A stretch of DNA of 64,000 bases from Promineifilum sp019695075 (GCA_026129185.1 JAHCIO010000001.1:124001-188000), one strand, 5' to 3'. Counted from the first letter of the stretch, positions 23,784 to 32,594 are shown. Notes: generated by a model from the letters alone, not told the origin. Numbers and translations are program-made.

Positions 23784-25748
23784 TTACGGCGTGACCAGGT
23801 TAATGACGCCGGCCGTGCCGTCGGCCAGCGAGTAGTTGAGTTGCCCGCTGGTGATGACGTTGTTCTGGTTGATCACCTGCTGCGTCCAGCGGTAGGCGTT
23901 GACGCCCTGCAGCGCGGCCAGGAAGGCCGTTTCCTGCTGCATCACGCCGGCCGGCGACTCGCAGGCCATCAGCGTGGTGGCGACAGGGCCGACGGTGAAG
24001 GCGCCGCTCTGCGGGGTGATGCTGGCGCTGTAGCTGTTGCAGCCACCGGAGCCGCTGACCGAGAGGGCGGTCTCATCAAACGTGGCCGTAATCTGCGACC
24101 CGGCGATGACCGGCTGCTCCGCCCCGACAGGGCCGAAGGAAACGACGCGGAAGGCCAAACCACTCGCGCCGCCGGTCACGCCGCCAGTTGTGCCGCCGCT
24201 ATCCGGCGTGCTGCTGACGGGGCCGGACACCAGGCGCATCGTGCTGCCGTCGGTCAGGTTGAGCATCAGCTCGCTGCCTTGCACCGTGTGGACAGTGGCG
24301 AGGGCCAACTGTTGCACGAACTGTTGCCCCTGCGAGTCGGGCGGGCACATGGCCATCGTCGACGCGCCGGGGACGAGGCTGAGGCCGGTGCCGGTCAGCG
24401 TGTAGGTGGCCGTGACCATATTGCAGTCGGCCTTGATGCTGGCCCTGCCGTCGGCCATGAAGGTGACCGTGTAGCGGGTCGGGTCGGCGACGGTGGTGGC
24501 CTGCGTCCCGGCCGTGCCGGACCACTGCCACACCGGGCCAACCAGCGTCGAGGGCAGCACCGGGGCCTGGACGGTGGGCAGATTCTCGGCGCCGATGGCA
24601 TCAACGAACGCCGCCGCCACCCAGACGCGGCCGTCGGGCATGCTCGGCGCTTCGACGACGAACCAGTTGCGATCCTGGCTGATGCCGATCAGCGTGCCGC
24701 TGTCGCCCTGCGCGGCCGTGCCGATGGCGGGGAAGTTCACGCCCGGGCCGCTGCGCAGGAAGATGCCGGCCGGGGCATTGACCGTGCCGGTCGGTTCGCC
24801 GGCATCGGGCGCGGGCAGGTCAACCAGCGGGACTTCCTCGAAGTGCATCGTGCCGCTGCTGGCGAACAGGTCGATGAAGAGGTCGCCTTCCTGGAAGAAG
24901 TAGATCGCCGCGGCGCTCAGCTGTTGAGTGAACAGGTCGGCCTGCGAATCCTCCGGGCAAGCCACGAGCGTGGACGGGCCGGGGGTGATGGTCATGTTGG
25001 TGCCGTCGGCCGTCACCTGGGCGAGGACGGTATTGCAGTCAGCGGTGATGGCCGCCGAGCCGTCCTCAAGGAACTCGATTGTGTAGCGCGAGGCGTCGGC
25101 GACGGTGACTTCTTCCACGGGCGTCGTCGTGCCCAGCCATTGCCACTTCTTACCCACCAGCGCCGCGTCCACGGCGGTGGACGTGGTCGTTGTCATGGCG
25201 TCGGCGGCGCGGTACGTGTCGATCGGCCCGCCGTTGGCCCAGGCGATGGCCAGCACCGCGCCGTCTTCCTGGATGGTGTAGCTGCCGGCCGAGGCGAACG
25301 TCTCGAGCATCTGGTTGAAGAGCGAATCGGGCGGGCAGAAGGCCTTGGTCGTCATGCCCAGGGTCATCGCGATGCTGCCGTCGCCGGGCGTGGCGTAGTC
25401 GCCGCTGCCGCGGTTGCAGTCCAACTGGGCGAAGAAGGTGCCGTCCTCGTTGAAGATGATGTTGTACTCTTCAGGGGTGGGCACAGTGATGGCCGCGGTC
25501 GCGCCGCCATTGGGGTCACGGCTCTCCCACAGCCACTCCTTGTTGACCAGCGCCGGGTCGGCGACGTGGGCGATGGGCGAGGTCTCGGCCGGCAGGGCCT
25601 CGGTGGGCACGGCCTCAACGACCCCAGCTTCGGTGGTCTCGCCGGCGGTCTCGACCGTCGGCTGAAGCTCCGTCGCCGGCGTCTGGCCGCCACAGGCCGC
25701 CAGGACAACCAGCAGGACGAAACTCATCAAGATCAGGTAGCGTTTCAT
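23784..25748 (-). CDS. Lipoprotein with four META-type domains and an SH3-like domain
   Basis: The 654-residue protein opens with a lipoprotein signal ('MKRYLILMSFVLLVVLAAC', lipobox Cys at residue 19). It then carries META-type repeats near residues 70-190, 200-305, 395-500 and 530-654, each with the 'DCN/GCN' and 'M.CP/ACP' cysteine pairs. Between the second and third lies a bacterial SH3-like segment with 'GIFLRSGPGVNFPAIG'. META domains occur in heat-shock protein HslJ and in secreted protease-inhibitor-like proteins; the role here is unknown. It should be anchored to the outer face of the membrane. 'agaggag' stands 10 bases before the ATG. Confidence 0.85.
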   Translation of the reverse strand: MKRYLILMSFVLLVVLAACGGQTPATELQPTVETAGETTEAGVVEAVPTEALPAETSPIAHVADPALVNKEWLWESRDPNGGATAAITVPTPEEYNIIFNEDGTFFAQLDCNRGSGDYATPGDGSIAMTLGMTTKAFCPPDSLFNQMLETFASAGSYTIQEDGAVLAIAWANGGPIDTYRAADAMTTTTSTAVDAALVGKKWQWLGTTTPVEEVTVADASRYTIEFLEDGSAAITADCNTVLAQVTADGTNMTITPGPSTLVACPEDSQADLFTQQLSAAAIYFFQEGDLFIDLFASSGTMHFEEVPLVDLPAPDAGEPTGTVNAPAGIFLRSGPGVNFPAIGTAAQGDSGTLIGISQDRNWFVVEAPSMPDGRVWVAAAFVDAIGAENLPTVQAPVLPSTLVGPVWQWSGTAGTQATTVADPTRYTVTFMADGRASIKADCNMVTATYTLTGTGLSLVPGASTMAMCPPDSQGQQFVQQLALATVHTVQGSELMLNLTDGSTMRLVSGPVSSTPDSGGTTGGVTGGASGLAFRVVSFGPVGAEQPVIAGSQITATFDETALSVSGSGGCNSYSASITPQSGAFTVGPVATTLMACESPAGVMQQETAFLAALQGVNAYRWTQQVINQNNVITSGQLNYSLADGTAGVINLVTP

Positions 25749-25975
25749 AGACGTTCATCTCCTCTGCAATGTATTCAGCAACGCGCCGCGCATGCCGCGC
25801 GGCTTTAACGGGAGCCAAACTAGGCTCCCCATAGATTAACGTCTAGTGTTGAATGGGGGTTCCGATGAGGCAATGCTTCTTACGAGGCGCTCATTTACGG
25901 CCCATGTCGTCTATCCATCGGCGGGGGCAGCACAGTGGTAGACTGGATGCTGGTAGGAGTCGCGTGGGTCGCCGC

Positions 25976-26302
25976 CTACTCTCGCCACGGCCCCAGGTAA
26001 TCCTCAAGGCGCAACTCGTCGTTGATGCTCCCTTGGTCCGGGTCCCAGAGGATCATTGTTCGGCTACGATTGATTTCGAACTTCAGCCGGTCTTCGGCTG
26101 GGGCATTATAAACTGTCGGAATCCACCACAGCGGAATGGACAAGATTCGGCCGTCTGTAAGATCGATGTGGATGTAGGCGTCATCAAAGCGCACATCGTG
26201 GATTGCTGCCTGACGCGGGAATGTGTATTCGGAAGCGGGGTAGGCGATAGGGTAGCGCTTGACGGCTAACTCGGTCTCAGCTGCCTCGGCCTTTGAACTC
26301 AT
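25976..26302 (-). CDS. DUF2442 domain protein, partner of DUF4160
   Basis: The 108-residue protein contains the DUF2442 core 'VRFDDAYIHIDLTDGRILSIPLWWIP' (as two short runs) and 'RLKFEINRSRTMILWDPD'. It starts inside the end of the DUF4160 gene (26-base overlap), a layout typical of two-gene toxin-antitoxin-like modules, where DUF4160 and DUF2442 proteins are often neighbours. Activity is not known with certainty. The 227 bases downstream (25749-25975) contain no gene I can support. Confidence 0.8.
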   Translation of the reverse strand: MSSKAEAAETELAVKRYPIAYPASEYTFPRQAAIHDVRFDDAYIHIDLTDGRILSIPLWWIPTVYNAPAEDRLKFEINRSRTMILWDPDQGSINDELRLEDYLGPWRE

Positions 26303-26546
26303 ACCATTGCTCCAGTAAATAGTCCCGATTCTGCTCGACGATCTTCAACGCCTGGCGCAGTTCTTGTTGCTTCAGAACTCGGCCAACTCTTGCCACTTCT
26401 ATTGTCGGCTCCAGCCATATTTTGGCGTCGTTGGTGTCATCCTGGCTACCTTTTCCAACGTGAACGCTGGCGCGATTCTCATACCGGGCGTCATAGCTAT
26501 GGAACCAGAAGATGAACGACCCAGCCACCAGTATCTTGGGACTCAT
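26277..26546 (-). CDS. DUF4160 domain protein
   Basis: The 89-residue protein shows the DUF4160 pattern: 'FIFWFHSYDARYENRASVHV' followed by 'AKIWLEPTIEVA' and a helical end ('LRQALKIVEQNRDYLLEQW'). It overlaps the DUF2442 gene downstream and the cysteine-cluster gene upstream by 4 bases (ATGA), so the three are cotranscribed. Confidence 0.85.
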   Translation of the reverse strand: MSPKILVAGSFIFWFHSYDARYENRASVHVGKGSQDDTNDAKIWLEPTIEVARVGRVLKQQELRQALKIVEQNRDYLLEQWYEFKGRGS

Positions 26547-26881
26547 AACAATGCGATTATAGCATAAGGGATTGGGCGCGTGAGAAATTCAAGGCGTTCC
26601 AGGTAGAGCAGCGCCTCCTCGCGCGTCTCGCCACACATCTCCGCGTCCGGCCGCAGGTTGATGCACACCGCCGGCCGGTCGGGCTGGCCGAACAGGCGAC
26701 AGAGATTGTCGTCGGTCAACTGCGCACAGCGCACCCCGGCCGGCTTGCCGTTGGGCATGCCGGGAATGGGCGAGGAGATCGACAGGGCAATGCAGCACGC
26801 GCCGCAGCCGGGGCGGCAGGGAAAGTCATTGCGCTCGTTTAGATAACGTTGCTTCAAGAAGGAGGGCGAAGAGTTACTCAT
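26543..26881 (-). CDS. YkgJ-type cysteine cluster protein
   Basis: ATG at 26879-26881 has 'caggag' about 10 bases upstream and is preferred over a GTG further up. The 112-residue protein has the metal-binding cysteine pattern of the zinc/iron-chelating YkgJ family: 'CRPGCGACC', 'GVRCAQL', 'CRLFG', 'PAVCINLRP' and 'MCG'. The ligand is thought to be a metal cluster; the job is unknown. Its 3' end overlaps the DUF4160 start. Confidence 0.85.
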   Translation of the reverse strand: MSNSSPSFLKQRYLNERNDFPCRPGCGACCIALSISSPIPGMPNGKPAGVRCAQLTDDNLCRLFGQPDRPAVCINLRPDAEMCGETREEALLYLERLEFLTRPIPYAIIALL

Positions 26882-26943
26882 GTGGCCGAAGCTCCTGTAA
26901 TACCTGTCGGTCACCTACTCCGTGGAGAGTGGCAGCGAATTGA

Positions 26944-26956
26944 TGGTATCATACCA
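26944..26956. promoter_or_regulatory. 13-bp perfect palindrome in a divergent promoter region
   Basis: TGGTATCATACCA is centred two bases before the ATG at 26959 and contains -10-like hexamers on both strands (TATCAT, TATGAT). It is placed to act as an operator for the plus-strand gene, and perhaps for the minus-strand cysteine-cluster operon. Confidence 0.35.
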
Positions 26957-26958
26957 AA

Positions 26959-28083
26959 ATGACCGCTGCCAACCACCCGCCGCCCACCTCTATCGAAGTC
27001 AGCCGAATCGCTGCCCTGGATGACCCCATCGCCCGCAACCAGCAAATCACCCAGGCTTACCATGAGATGGCCGTGGCCACCGTCCGCCTGCTGCCGGGCG
27101 GGGCCAACTGGTGCGCCTTCGCCACCTGGGCATCGCGGCAAGCGGGCCAGTCGATCCGGCGCGAGGACTTGCGGCGGACGCTGGAGCGGCTGTTGCGAGA
27201 ATCAGCCGAGGTCGAGGCGGCCGCCGGCGCGCTGGAAGGCCACGCCGCCGCGGCCGGCGGGCCGGAGAGCCTGGCCGGGGCGGTGGCCGCCGTGCGCGAG
27301 GCGCTCAGCCCGGCAGCGGCCTTCGACCGCGCCGCCGCGGCCGTGGCCCGCGGCAACCTGAAGGTCTTCGCCGAAATCGGCCTGACCTTTGCCGACTACC
27401 TGGCCCTGTTCGACGACGGCCCGCCCGACGCCACGACCCTCGCCGCCTTCCTGGAGCGGCTGCGCCCCGGCGAGCCACCGGAGGGGCAGGGCTATCTGCG
27501 TCGCGCCTTCGCCCACATGAACGACGCGATGGCGGCGAGTGGCCGGGAGCGGGCCGAGTTGCTGCTGCTGGCCAACGTGGAGATCGGCTTCCACGAGCAG
27601 ACGCGGCTGCAACCGGAGATTCGCGCGGCGATGGACGCGCCGGTGTATGAGCCGGCCGAGTTGCGCCGGCGGCTGCTGGTGGAGCTATTCCCCGATCCGG
27701 TGGCGCGGCTGCGCCTGGCGGCGCTACGACTGGCCGGGCAGGCCGCGCCGTTGCTGGCCGCCCGCGACCGCCTGGCCGACGAGGCGCAACGGCTGGGCCG
27801 CCGGGTCATCACCGAGGTGATGATGACGCTGGAGCTACCCGGCGGCCGCGCGCTGCGCCTCGGCCACGATCTGGTGGGCGAGTACCCGGCCTCGCTGCGG
27901 ACCGTGGCCAATACCGATTTACGGGCGCTGCTGGCCGGCGTGGACGCGCTGGGCGACAGCCCCGCCGGCAGCGGCGGCGCGGACTGGAGCGACCTGCCCG
28001 GCCGGATGCGCTACATCGCCGACCTGTTCCGCGCCTATCACGAGGACGCGGCCCTGTTCAGCCCGCCGTTTCCTGACCGCTGA
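26959..28083 (+). CDS. Uncharacterised helical protein
   Basis: The 374-residue protein is Ala/Arg/Leu-rich and almost wholly alpha-helical in appearance. Recognisable blocks are 'ITQAYHEMA', 'GANWCAFATWASRQAGQSIR', 'GNLKVFAEIGLTFADYLALF' and 'GFHEQTRLQPEIRAAMDAP'. I do not recognise a named family; the block order suggests a conserved hypothetical protein of soil and sludge bacteria, but that is an impression. No signal peptide, membrane helix or catalytic motif is seen. A palindrome abuts the start. The last 26 bases overlap, tail to tail, the acetyltransferase gene at 28058. Confidence 0.75.
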   Translation: MTAANHPPPTSIEVSRIAALDDPIARNQQITQAYHEMAVATVRLLPGGANWCAFATWASRQAGQSIRREDLRRTLERLLRESAEVEAAAGALEGHAAAAGGPESLAGAVAAVREALSPAAAFDRAAAAVARGNLKVFAEIGLTFADYLALFDDGPPDATTLAAFLERLRPGEPPEGQGYLRRAFAHMNDAMAASGRERAELLLLANVEIGFHEQTRLQPEIRAAMDAPVYEPAELRRRLLVELFPDPVARLRLAALRLAGQAAPLLAARDRLADEAQRLGRRVITEVMMTLELPGGRALRLGHDLVGEYPASLRTVANTDLRALLAGVDALGDSPAGSGGADWSDLPGRMRYIADLFRAYHEDAALFSPPFPDR

Positions 28084-28522
28084 GTTCCTTGCGGAAGAAG
28101 CGTTCCACTTCCTCATAGCCGAGGGCGGCGTGCGCCGCCGGGCTGCCGGGGTAGGACGGGCTGGTGTCGGAGGCCATCTCGCGGCAGCCGGCTGCCCGCG
28201 CCCAGGCCTCGACGGCCATGACCAAGGCCCGCCCCACGCCCCGGCCGCGGCAGTCGGGATCGACGTACCAGCCCTCCAGATAGCCGACGCGGCCGGTGAC
28301 GCAGCCGGGGGCCGCGGCGTGGATGGCTACCTCCGCCACCCCGCACAGGCCACCCTCCGGCCGCTCGCAGACGAAGGCGGCCATCAGCGTCGGCAAGGGG
28401 AAGCCGGCCAGGAAGGTATCGACCTCGCCGGCCTCGTCCCCCGGCGTCGAGTCGGGCCACAGGGCATGTCGCAGACGCAGCCATTCCGAGCGGTCGTTGG
28501 GGAAGACGGGGCGGATGAGCAT
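28058..28522 (-). CDS. GNAT acetyltransferase, aminoglycoside 6'-N-acetyltransferase-like
   Basis: The 154-residue protein follows the AAC(6') pattern closely: 'WLRLRHALWPD' near the start, 'GYLEGWYVDPDCRGRGVGRAL' as acetyl-CoA binding core, 'VEAWARAAGCREMASD' and 'HAALGYEEVERFFRKEL' at the end. These blocks match known aminoglycoside 6'-N-acetyltransferases of the short chromosomal type. Actual activity on antibiotics is not shown by the sequence. It is the last gene of a long minus-strand run and is separated from the DUF1697 gene by two palindromic repeats. Confidence 0.8.
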   Translation of the reverse strand: MLIRPVFPNDRSEWLRLRHALWPDSTPGDEAGEVDTFLAGFPLPTLMAAFVCERPEGGLCGVAEVAIHAAAPGCVTGRVGYLEGWYVDPDCRGRGVGRALVMAVEAWARAAGCREMASDTSPSYPGSPAAHAALGYEEVERFFRKELSGQETAG

Positions 28523-28533
28523 GTTTACCTCCG

Positions 28534-28608
28534 GTAGGGGCGGGTCTCAGACCCGCCCCTACGATGGGTATGGCGGCGGGTAGGGGCGGGTCTCAGACCC
28601 GCCCCTAC
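28534..28608. repeat. Two tandem 29-bp palindromic repeats
   Basis: The unit is a perfect palindrome starting GTAGGGGCGGGTCTC, at 28534-28562 and 28580-28608, with an almost identical spacer start. The second copy contains the stop codon of the DUF1697 gene (28605-28607). They can form strong hairpins on either strand and behave like REP/BIME elements; they may also end or stabilise transcripts. Confidence 0.85.
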
Positions 28609-29150
28609 GATGCCGACATCTGCGCCAACTCCGCCAGCTTGCGGACCGTGGTGATGCTGCGCACCGTCGCCGGCATCCCCACCGCCCGTTCCAGCCTGGT
28701 CCCGCTGAAGTTGGTGTCCGATTGCTGCGTGCGGCGCAGCCAGTAGACCTCGCGGCCGTGGACGGCGAAATCGTCGCTGTCGCTGCGGTGCGCCAGTAGC
28801 CGCGCCGTGGCCGCCTCGCCGGGCTGTGTCTTCAAAAAGGCGACCATCAGGCCGAAGGCGGCCTCGCGGTCGGCCGCCGCGAAGGGCGGCCGCGCGGCGA
28901 TGGCGGTCATCTCGTCCGGCGTGCGCAGGAAGGTGGCGACCTCGAAGCCCAGCGCCGCGGCCAGATGCGCTTCGATGCGCTCCTCCAATACGGCATGCGC
29001 CCCATCGCCGTCAAACAGGACGTTGCCGCTGGCGATGTAGGTGGATACGTTCGCCAGACCCATTTCCGCGAAGAGGGCGCGCAGCCGCTCCATTTTGACC
29101 GAGCGGGTAGTGATGTTGATGGCGCGCAGCAAGGCGACGTAATGAGTCAT
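28605..29150 (-). CDS. DUF1697 domain protein
   Basis: The 181-residue protein matches DUF1697: 'YVALLRAINI' at the start, 'MERLRALFAEMGLANVSTYIASGNVLF' (as its hallmark second block) and 'TNFSGTRLERAVGMPATVRSITTV' near the end. The function of the family is unknown. Its stop codon lies within a palindromic repeat, which suggests the repeat inserted at, or rebuilt, the gene end. It follows pnuC by six bases in the same operon. Confidence 0.9.
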   Translation of the reverse strand: MTHYVALLRAINITTRSVKMERLRALFAEMGLANVSTYIASGNVLFDGDGAHAVLEERIEAHLAAALGFEVATFLRTPDEMTAIAARPPFAAADREAAFGLMVAFLKTQPGEAATARLLAHRSDSDDFAVHGREVYWLRRTQQSDTNFSGTRLERAVGMPATVRSITTVRKLAELAQMSAS

Positions 29151-29156
29151 TGGCTG

Positions 29157-29828
29157 TCAACTGGCGTCGGTTGCAGGCGCAGCCAGCAGCGATCGGGCCT
29201 GCGTTCGCCGCCATTCACTTAACCCACGAAAGGCCAGGAAGAGCAGGATGACGTAGAGCAGAGAGATTAACTTAACGTCCTTGGCGTAATACAGACCGAT
29301 GCCGATGATGTTGACAACGATCCAGTAGTACCAGCTTTCCGTCCGTTTGCGAGCCATGAGCCACATGGCGACGAAGCTCATCACCGTGGTCAGCGCATCG
29401 AGGTAGGGAAAGGAGGCCGGCACGGGAAAGAGGCGTGGCAGCAGGTTGTGGATGTCGGCGATAAGCCACCCGGTCAGCAGCGATAGCATCAGGGTAAGCC
29501 CAACGGTGAGCGAGAGCGTGCGTCGCGGGCTGAAGTCCATGCCGATCGTTTTTCCTTCACCCTTCGGCGAGCGGCGCCACAACCACCAGCCATAGACGCT
29601 GGCTCCCAGATAGTAGATTTGCTCGATGACGTCGGAGTAGAGTTGTATCTGATAGAACAGGATCATGTATAGGAAGACGCTGACGATCCCCACCGGCCAG
29701 GTGAGAATGTTCCGCCGGGCGATGAGCCAGACCGACCAGAGGTAGAGGACGGTGCCGACAAGCTCGATGTAGCTCATCGAATAACCCAGAAGGGTGAAAG
29801 CGATGGTGTCGATGCTCAGCAGATTCAT
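29157..29828 (-). CDS. pnuC: Nicotinamide riboside/mononucleotide transporter PnuC
   Basis: The 223-residue protein has about seven membrane helices and the PnuC hallmarks 'IELVGTVLYLWSVWL', 'YQIQLYSDVIEQIYYLGASVYGWWLW' (in parts) and 'ESWYYWIVVNIIGIGLYYAKD'. It brings in nicotinamide riboside-type precursors for NAD. The ATG overlaps the nadR stop by 4 bases (ATGA), so transport and the enzyme that traps and adenylates the substrate are made together. Confidence 0.95.
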   Translation of the reverse strand: MNLLSIDTIAFTLLGYSMSYIELVGTVLYLWSVWLIARRNILTWPVGIVSVFLYMILFYQIQLYSDVIEQIYYLGASVYGWWLWRRSPKGEGKTIGMDFSPRRTLSLTVGLTLMLSLLTGWLIADIHNLLPRLFPVPASFPYLDALTTVMSFVAMWLMARKRTESWYYWIVVNIIGIGLYYAKDVKLISLLYVILLFLAFRGLSEWRRTQARSLLAAPATDAS

Positions 29829-30865
29829 GAGTGGTCTCCGGCTAGCACGGCTTGGGCAGCAACAATATTGGCGCTGGGATTGCCATACTTCTGATACACG
29901 GCCAGGACGCCATGTACGCGCTCAATTCGTTGCGCCAAATTGCCGGAGAGCAGCAGATAGGGCACGCGGCGGCGATGCAGATCGGCCAGGACACGCTTTT
30001 GAAAGGTGGCACGATTGGCGTGACCAGAGCGATCCCACGTGTCATCATAGGGAATGTCGGTGTCGCAGACGAATACAAGGTCGTAGCGGCGCTCGGCCAG
30101 ATGTGCCAGTTCGGCCAGGCGTGGCTCGACACCGCCGTGGTAGTATTGGCCGAAGACGTAGGTCGTCAGTGCGCTGGTGTCGGTAAAGAGCGTGCCGTTG
30201 GCGTTGCCCAACAGCGCCTCTTCGCGCGCCAGATGTCCTTCGGCCAGTTCGACGAGTTGAATCGGCGTCAGACGCCGTTCGTGCTGATGGGCTTCCCAAT
30301 ACTCGCGGCCATACTCCGGCATCCAGACAGTGTTCAGACCCCGCGCCAGCGCTTCCGCCAGAGTTGACTTGCCGGTAGACGGAGCGCCCAGGAAGACGAC
30401 GTTGACCACCAGATCGCGATAGACACGGTCAGGGAGATATTGCCGCCAGCGATAGGGATCAGCACGAATGAGTGTGCCCGAAACGGGGATTTGCGTCCTG
30501 TCGGGGTCGATCAGACGGTTCACCGCGCCCAATGCCCGGCTCATGTGGTCGCCATAGAACTCACTGGAGTAGAAATGAGTGACATCGCGGATGCGCAAGT
30601 CGTCGAGAACGTAGCTCTCATGACGGCCCATTATCTCCGGAGTGTTGCCAACTTCCACCGGCCCATCCCATGCTTCGACGACGTTCACTGCGGGATAGAG
30701 ATCGCGCAGCCAATCAGCGCGCACGTTGAGCGGCACGGGGGTCGTTTCCGGGCAGTCATAGATGATGACTGTGACGCGATCCATCTCTGCCAGTGCCATT
30801 TCGATCACCCGCTGGTGTCCGGCGTGAAGGGGGGCGTACTTGCCCAGGGTTAGCCCGTGGCTCAT
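29825..30865 (-). CDS. nadR: NadR-type NMN adenylyltransferase / ribosylnicotinamide kinase
   Basis: The 346-residue protein joins two activities. The N-terminal nucleotidyltransferase has 'GKYAPLHAGH' (HxGH motif, residues 15-18) and 'VSGTLIR'. The C-terminal kinase has Walker A 'GAPSTGKST' (about 157-165). Together they turn nicotinamide riboside into NMN and then NAD. There is no N-terminal helix-turn-helix of the enterobacterial NadR repressor. It is followed by pnuC with a 4-base overlap. Confidence 0.93.
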   Translation of the reverse strand: MSHGLTLGKYAPLHAGHQRVIEMALAEMDRVTVIIYDCPETTPVPLNVRADWLRDLYPAVNVVEAWDGPVEVGNTPEIMGRHESYVLDDLRIRDVTHFYSSEFYGDHMSRALGAVNRLIDPDRTQIPVSGTLIRADPYRWRQYLPDRVYRDLVVNVVFLGAPSTGKSTLAEALARGLNTVWMPEYGREYWEAHQHERRLTPIQLVELAEGHLAREEALLGNANGTLFTDTSALTTYVFGQYYHGGVEPRLAELAHLAERRYDLVFVCDTDIPYDDTWDRSGHANRATFQKRVLADLHRRRVPYLLLSGNLAQRIERVHGVLAVYQKYGNPSANIVAAQAVLAGDHS

Positions 30866-30882
30866 GGCTGTGTTGCCCTCTG

Positions 30883-31551
30883 CTACCTCGTCACCACAGC
30901 CAGCGCCAGCCCATCATACCCCTTCACGCCAACAGTCTGCACAATGGTGGCGCTGAGGCGCGGCTCGGCCGCCAGGGCCTCGTTGAAGCGGCGGACGCCC
31001 TGCACGTTGACGTCCTCGCTGTCGGGGTCGATGACCCGGCCGCGGCGGACGACGTTGTCGGCGATGATGAGCGTGCCCGGCCGCGACAGGCGCAGCGCGC
31101 CCTCCAGGTAGGTCACGTAGCCGGCTTTGTCGGCGTCGATGAAGACCAGGTCGAACGGGGCCGCGCCCTCGTCGGCCAGATGCACCAGCGACTCGGCCGC
31201 CGGCCCGACGCGCACCGTGACGCGGTCGGCCAGCCCCGCGCGGGCGATGTTGGCGCGGGCGATGTCGGCGTGGGCCGGTTGGAGTTCCAGCGTCACCAGC
31301 CGGCCGCCTGGATGCAAGCCGCGCGCCAGGCAGATGGCGCTGTAGCCGCCCAGCGTGCCGATCTCCAGAATGCGCCGCGCCCCGGTGGCCCGCGCCAGCA
31401 GCGTCAGCAGCCGGCCGTGGGCCGCGGAGACAGCGATGTCGGGCAGCCCGGCGGCGGCGCTATCGGCCAGGGCCGCCGCCAGGGCTTCGTCCGTCCCCAG
31501 CAGGAGGTCGGTGATGTAGCTATCGACGGCCGTCCACAGTTCTTCGCTCAT
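30883..31551 (-). CDS. SAM-dependent O-methyltransferase, caffeoyl-CoA OMT family
   Basis: The 222-residue protein has the class I methyltransferase core 'RRILEIGTLGGYSAICLA' (SAM-binding glycine-rich loop), 'TLELQPAHADIARANI', 'FDLVFIDADKAGY' (metal-binding Asp) and 'LIIADNVVRRGRV', the signature set of OMT family 3. The substrate cannot be told. It begins by a 4-base overlap with the acetyltransferase gene upstream and ends 17 bases before nadR. Confidence 0.92.
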   Translation of the reverse strand: MSEELWTAVDSYITDLLLGTDEALAAALADSAAAGLPDIAVSAAHGRLLTLLARATGARRILEIGTLGGYSAICLARGLHPGGRLVTLELQPAHADIARANIARAGLADRVTVRVGPAAESLVHLADEGAAPFDLVFIDADKAGYVTYLEGALRLSRPGTLIIADNVVRRGRVIDPDSEDVNVQGVRRFNEALAAEPRLSATIVQTVGVKGYDGLALAVVTR

Positions 31552-32594
31552 GCGCTTGTTTCTCCACGTTCAGTATTCAAGGGTTTATGGTAGGCCAGCG
31601 TGCGGTGGGCCGGCCGGAAGCCGCAGTCCTCGTACAGCCGCACCGCGCCGCTCAGGTTCTGGCTGTCCACGTTGAGGGCCGACTCGGTCATGCCCTGAGC
31701 CTTGAGGACGCGCAGACTTTCGGCGATCATCGCCCGCGCCAGGCCCCGCCGGCGGTAGGGACGGCGGACGCTGATCGACTCGGTGTAGCCGAGCCGGCGG
31801 TTCAGGCGCTCGTTCTCAAACGGGTCGATGAAGGTGCGCACCTGTCCGGCGATCTCGTTGGTGGTCGTGTCCCAGGCCACCTGCCAGAGTTGCGGCGTAA
31901 AGGTGACGGGATCGGACAGAAACAACTGATAGGCGTTCTCCGGGTGGACTGACTTACCCCAATGATCCCGGAAGGCCTCCTGTGAGGCATCCCAGATGGC
32001 TCGATAATGCTCCGGCAAAACCGGTCGTAGTTCCAGGCCGGGCGGCATGGGGAAGTCGGGCAGCGGCCCCTCCAGCGAGCGCGTCATCAGGTCATAAGCG
32101 CGCACCGGCTCATAGCCCTCGCTGCGCAGCAGCGCGGTCATGCCCGCGGCCGTCTCTGGGGCCATGACGCGGAACACTTTCTCGGCTGTGGCCGGATGTT
32201 CGGCGGCGACCGGCCGCATATGCGCTTCCAGCCAATGGAGTAGCGCCCGGCGAAGACCGTGCCCGCGCCGTTCCGGCAATAGTTCGACCTCCAGCATATA
32301 GCGATACAGGCCGGAAACGTCTACTGACCAGCGACCTCTGCCAAAGCCGATCATCTCGCCGTCGATCGTGGCGATCACCATATCGCGCCGGGGATCCATA
32401 TTGAGTGGGTGGTCGAATTCGGCGGCCAATCCCTCCACCGACACCACCCATTCTTTGTCGTCGGCCTCTCGAGAATCATTGCCGACGGCGGCGAGCGCGG
32501 CGTAATCGCTCGGGCCGCGAAAGTGGCGGAAAGCCAGGCCGGGCAGAGCGGGGGCATCGGGCACGGTAACGGACTCGTCAATCGAGTCGAGCAT
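31548..32594 (-). CDS. Tandem GNAT acetyltransferase
   Basis: The 348-residue protein contains two GNAT folds, as in mycothiol synthase (MshD)-like enzymes. The first, about residues 15-170, is degenerate ('LPERRGHGLRRALLHWLEAH'). The second, about 185-340, carries the better acetyl-CoA motif 'VRRPYRRRGLARAMIAESLR' and 'NLSGAVRLYEDCGFRP'. The substrate is unknown. 'ggaggt' lies 8 bases before the ATG and the stop overlaps the O-methyltransferase start. Confidence 0.88.
   Translation of the reverse strand: MLDSIDESVTVPDAPALPGLAFRHFRGPSDYAALAAVGNDSREADDKEWVVSVEGLAAEFDHPLNMDPRRDMVIATIDGEMIGFGRGRWSVDVSGLYRYMLEVELLPERRGHGLRRALLHWLEAHMRPVAAEHPATAEKVFRVMAPETAAGMTALLRSEGYEPVRAYDLMTRSLEGPLPDFPMPPGLELRPVLPEHYRAIWDASQEAFRDHWGKSVHPENAYQLFLSDPVTFTPQLWQVAWDTTTNEIAGQVRTFIDPFENERLNRRLGYTESISVRRPYRRRGLARAMIAESLRVLKAQGMTESALNVDSQNLSGAVRLYEDCGFRPAHRTLAYHKPLNTERGETSA

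Noticed and set aside
23778..25808. 676-codon plus-strand frame opposite the META lipoprotein
   Set aside because: It has no signal, domain or ribosome site, and the minus strand carries a clear lipoprotein.
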